Shown here piece after piece: positions 62,988-64,000 of a stretch of 64,000 nt of DNA (the first letter of the stretch is position 1; each line of letters starts with the position of its first letter). A program made the position numbers and the translations under genes. The stretch covers positions 310,001 to 374,000 of the forward strand of contig CAVZGN010000002.1 in assembly GCA_963774895.1 (NCBI GenBank). The letters are read 5' to 3'. The notes below the pieces were generated by a model. It saw nothing but the letters and a program-made list of their open reading frames with translations, made no database searches and was not told the DNA's origin. Source of the stretch: REEB76 sp963774895 (GTDB lineage: Bacteria; Pseudomonadota; Gammaproteobacteria; Natronospirales; REEB76).

Positions 62988-63667
62988 TTCTTGTGGTCCT
63001 TGAATTGTTGGCTTAAGCGGCGGTCCAGCAGCAGCAGGCGCACGCCGTGGATGATGAATACCGCGATGGCTGTTGGTATGGCCCATAGCGCGATATGCAG
63101 CGGCGTTAAATGAATGCCGTTCTCATCCAGGAAACCCTTGATGAGCAAAACCGAACCCATGGCTAAAAAGATGTCTTCGCCGAAGAACACGCCCACGTTG
63201 TCCACGGCGGCGGCGTGCGCCAGGACCTGGTAACGGGTGTTATCGGGCAACTCGCCGTAACGTGCCTCGGCCGCGGCCTCCGCCATGGGCGCGATCAGCG
63301 GTCGCACCATCTGCGCCTGGCCACCGAGTGAGGAGAGACCGATGCTGGCGGTGAGCTGGCGGATACCGAGATACAGCAGCAGCACGCGGCCGGTGGTGGC
63401 GGACTTGATGCGCCCGATGAGTTCCTGGGCGCGCTCCTTTAGGCCGCTGCGCTCCAGCAGGCCGATCACCGGCAGCGTCAGCCACACCAGACCCATGTAG
63501 CGGTTCTCGGTAAAGGCGCGGCCGAATTCACTGACGATGGCCACCGGATTCAAGCCACCGGCGTCGCCGGTGGCGATGCCCGCCACCGTCACCACCAACA
63601 GCGGATTTACCCGCAGCGCGAAACCTACGATTACTACGAACACGCCGATCAGAGTGAGCATGTGCAT
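62984..63667 (-). CDS. DUF969 membrane protein
   Basis: A 227-residue protein with about six spans and the DUF969 landmarks LPVIGLLERSGLKERAQ and GGQAQMVRPLIAPMAEAAA. It is translationally coupled to the DUF979 gene. The start MHMLTLIGVF leads straight into the first span. It is divergent from the ferredoxin-type gene at the window end, with 59 bases between. A transporter function is inferred, not shown. Confidence 0.88.
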   Translation of the reverse strand: MHMLTLIGVFVVIVGFALRVNPLLVVTVAGIATGDAGGLNPVAIVSEFGRAFTENRYMGLVWLTLPVIGLLERSGLKERAQELIGRIKSATTGRVLLLYLGIRQLTASIGLSSLGGQAQMVRPLIAPMAEAAAEARYGELPDNTRYQVLAHAAAVDNVGVFFGEDIFLAMGSVLLIKGFLDENGIHLTPLHIALWAIPTAIAVFIIHGVRLLLLDRRLSQQFKDHKK

Positions 63668-63726
63668 GCTGTCTTGCCCCCGGATTTGGTGGAGAATGAC
63701 CGCATTCTATCGGTGCGGGAAAGCAA

Positions 63727-64000
63727 ATGCCTCATCGAGCAAGCCTGCACCCCGGCGGCCATGGATTCGAGGTGCGGGACAACGAGACCGTGCTGGCAGC
63801 GGCCCTGCGCCAGGGCGTGCACCTGCCGGACGGCTGCCGCAACGGTAGCTGCGGCGTATGCCGAACGCATCTGGCCTCCGGGAAAGTGCGTTACCCCCAC
63901 GGTCCGCCCCTGGGGCTGACAGCGCATGAAAGCGATGCAGGTGATGTGCTTTTATGCCGCGCAGTCCCGGAGACTGATCTGGTATTGGATGCGCAGGAAG
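63727..64000 (+). CDS. 2Fe-2S ferredoxin-type protein, 3' end beyond window
   Basis: The frame opens at ATG 63727 and runs off the end after 91 residues. The visible part is a plant-type ferredoxin domain with the cluster cysteines in CRNGSCGVC (about 37-45) and a fourth in LLCRAV (about 77). In many such proteins an FAD/NAD reductase domain follows, as in CDP-6-deoxy-glucoseen reductase and oxygenase reductases. Whether this one continues that way lies outside the window. Confidence 0.82.
   Translation, partial: MPHRASLHPGGHGFEVRDNETVLAAALRQGVHLPDGCRNGSCGVCRTHLASGKVRYPHGPPLGLTAHESDAGDVLLCRAVPETDLVLDAQE

Overview
The window reads as ordinary chromosome of a moderately GC-rich gammaproteobacterium related to Xanthomonadales. 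The main evidence is gene order. DsbA, a DsbA-like paralogue, a di-heme cytochrome c4 and EngB face PolA, and a small-RNA locus lies between engB and polA, where enterobacteria carry Spot 42 and Xanthomonas carries sX13. A second conserved block, read on the minus strand, is dapF, a DUF484 gene, xerC, hslV, hslU, a DUF971 gene, ubiE, ubiJ and ubiB. There are no tRNA or rRNA genes, insertion sequences, prophage genes or CRISPR arrays. Most of the window is core metabolism, with accessory genes at both ends and in the 23-38 kb stretch.

Positions 1-16 kb hold two tandem paralogues of a PDZ-like, multi-membrane-span, GAF-like protein (the first is cut by the window edge). Two very large secreted beta-propeller proteins of VPS10/sortilin type flank a metallo-beta-lactamase-fold hydrolase, an MFS transporter and an arsR-arsC-aqpS operon in which arsenite is expected to leave through an aquaporin. 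A processive glycosyltransferase and an exported Gln/Ser-rich protein follow. Positions 16-24 kb hold dsbA, a DsbA paralogue that has lost its first active-site cysteine, cytochrome c4, engB, the C-rich-loop sRNA, polA, and an lptM-like lipoprotein gene coupled to lysA.

Positions 24-39 kb are a dense accessory stretch: hotdog thioesterase, TerC protein, SDR, serine esterase, S9 peptidase, TANGO2-like protein, EamA transporter, NudC, HIT protein, cyclopropane fatty acid synthase, an unlisted 53-residue membrane protein, a VanY-like peptidase, two PEBP proteins, an M20 amidohydrolase and an S10 carboxypeptidase. The number of exported or intracellular peptidases and esterases suggests a peptide-using heterotroph.

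Positions 39-50 kb contain ubiquinone genes (ubiB, ubiJ, ubiE, ubiD), the HslUV protease, XerC and DapF. A hairpin repeat separates hslV from hslU. Positions 50-64 kb hold an orphan ParA, a ClC channel, a copper-delivery cassette for cytochrome oxidase (CtaG-like, PCuAC, Sco), a DUF1684 protein, and a TonB receptor next to an hmuTUV-like haem importer. After these come a small GDCCVxC protein, a degenerate REP-like hairpin, the DUF969/DUF979 membrane pair and the start of a 2Fe-2S ferredoxin-type protein cut by the window end.

No wholly new multi-gene system is evident. The strongest points for follow-up are the sX13-like sRNA, the DPHC DsbA paralogue with a possible ATA start, the leaderless-looking ars promoter with an overlapping operator, and the tandem PDZ/membrane/GAF proteins.
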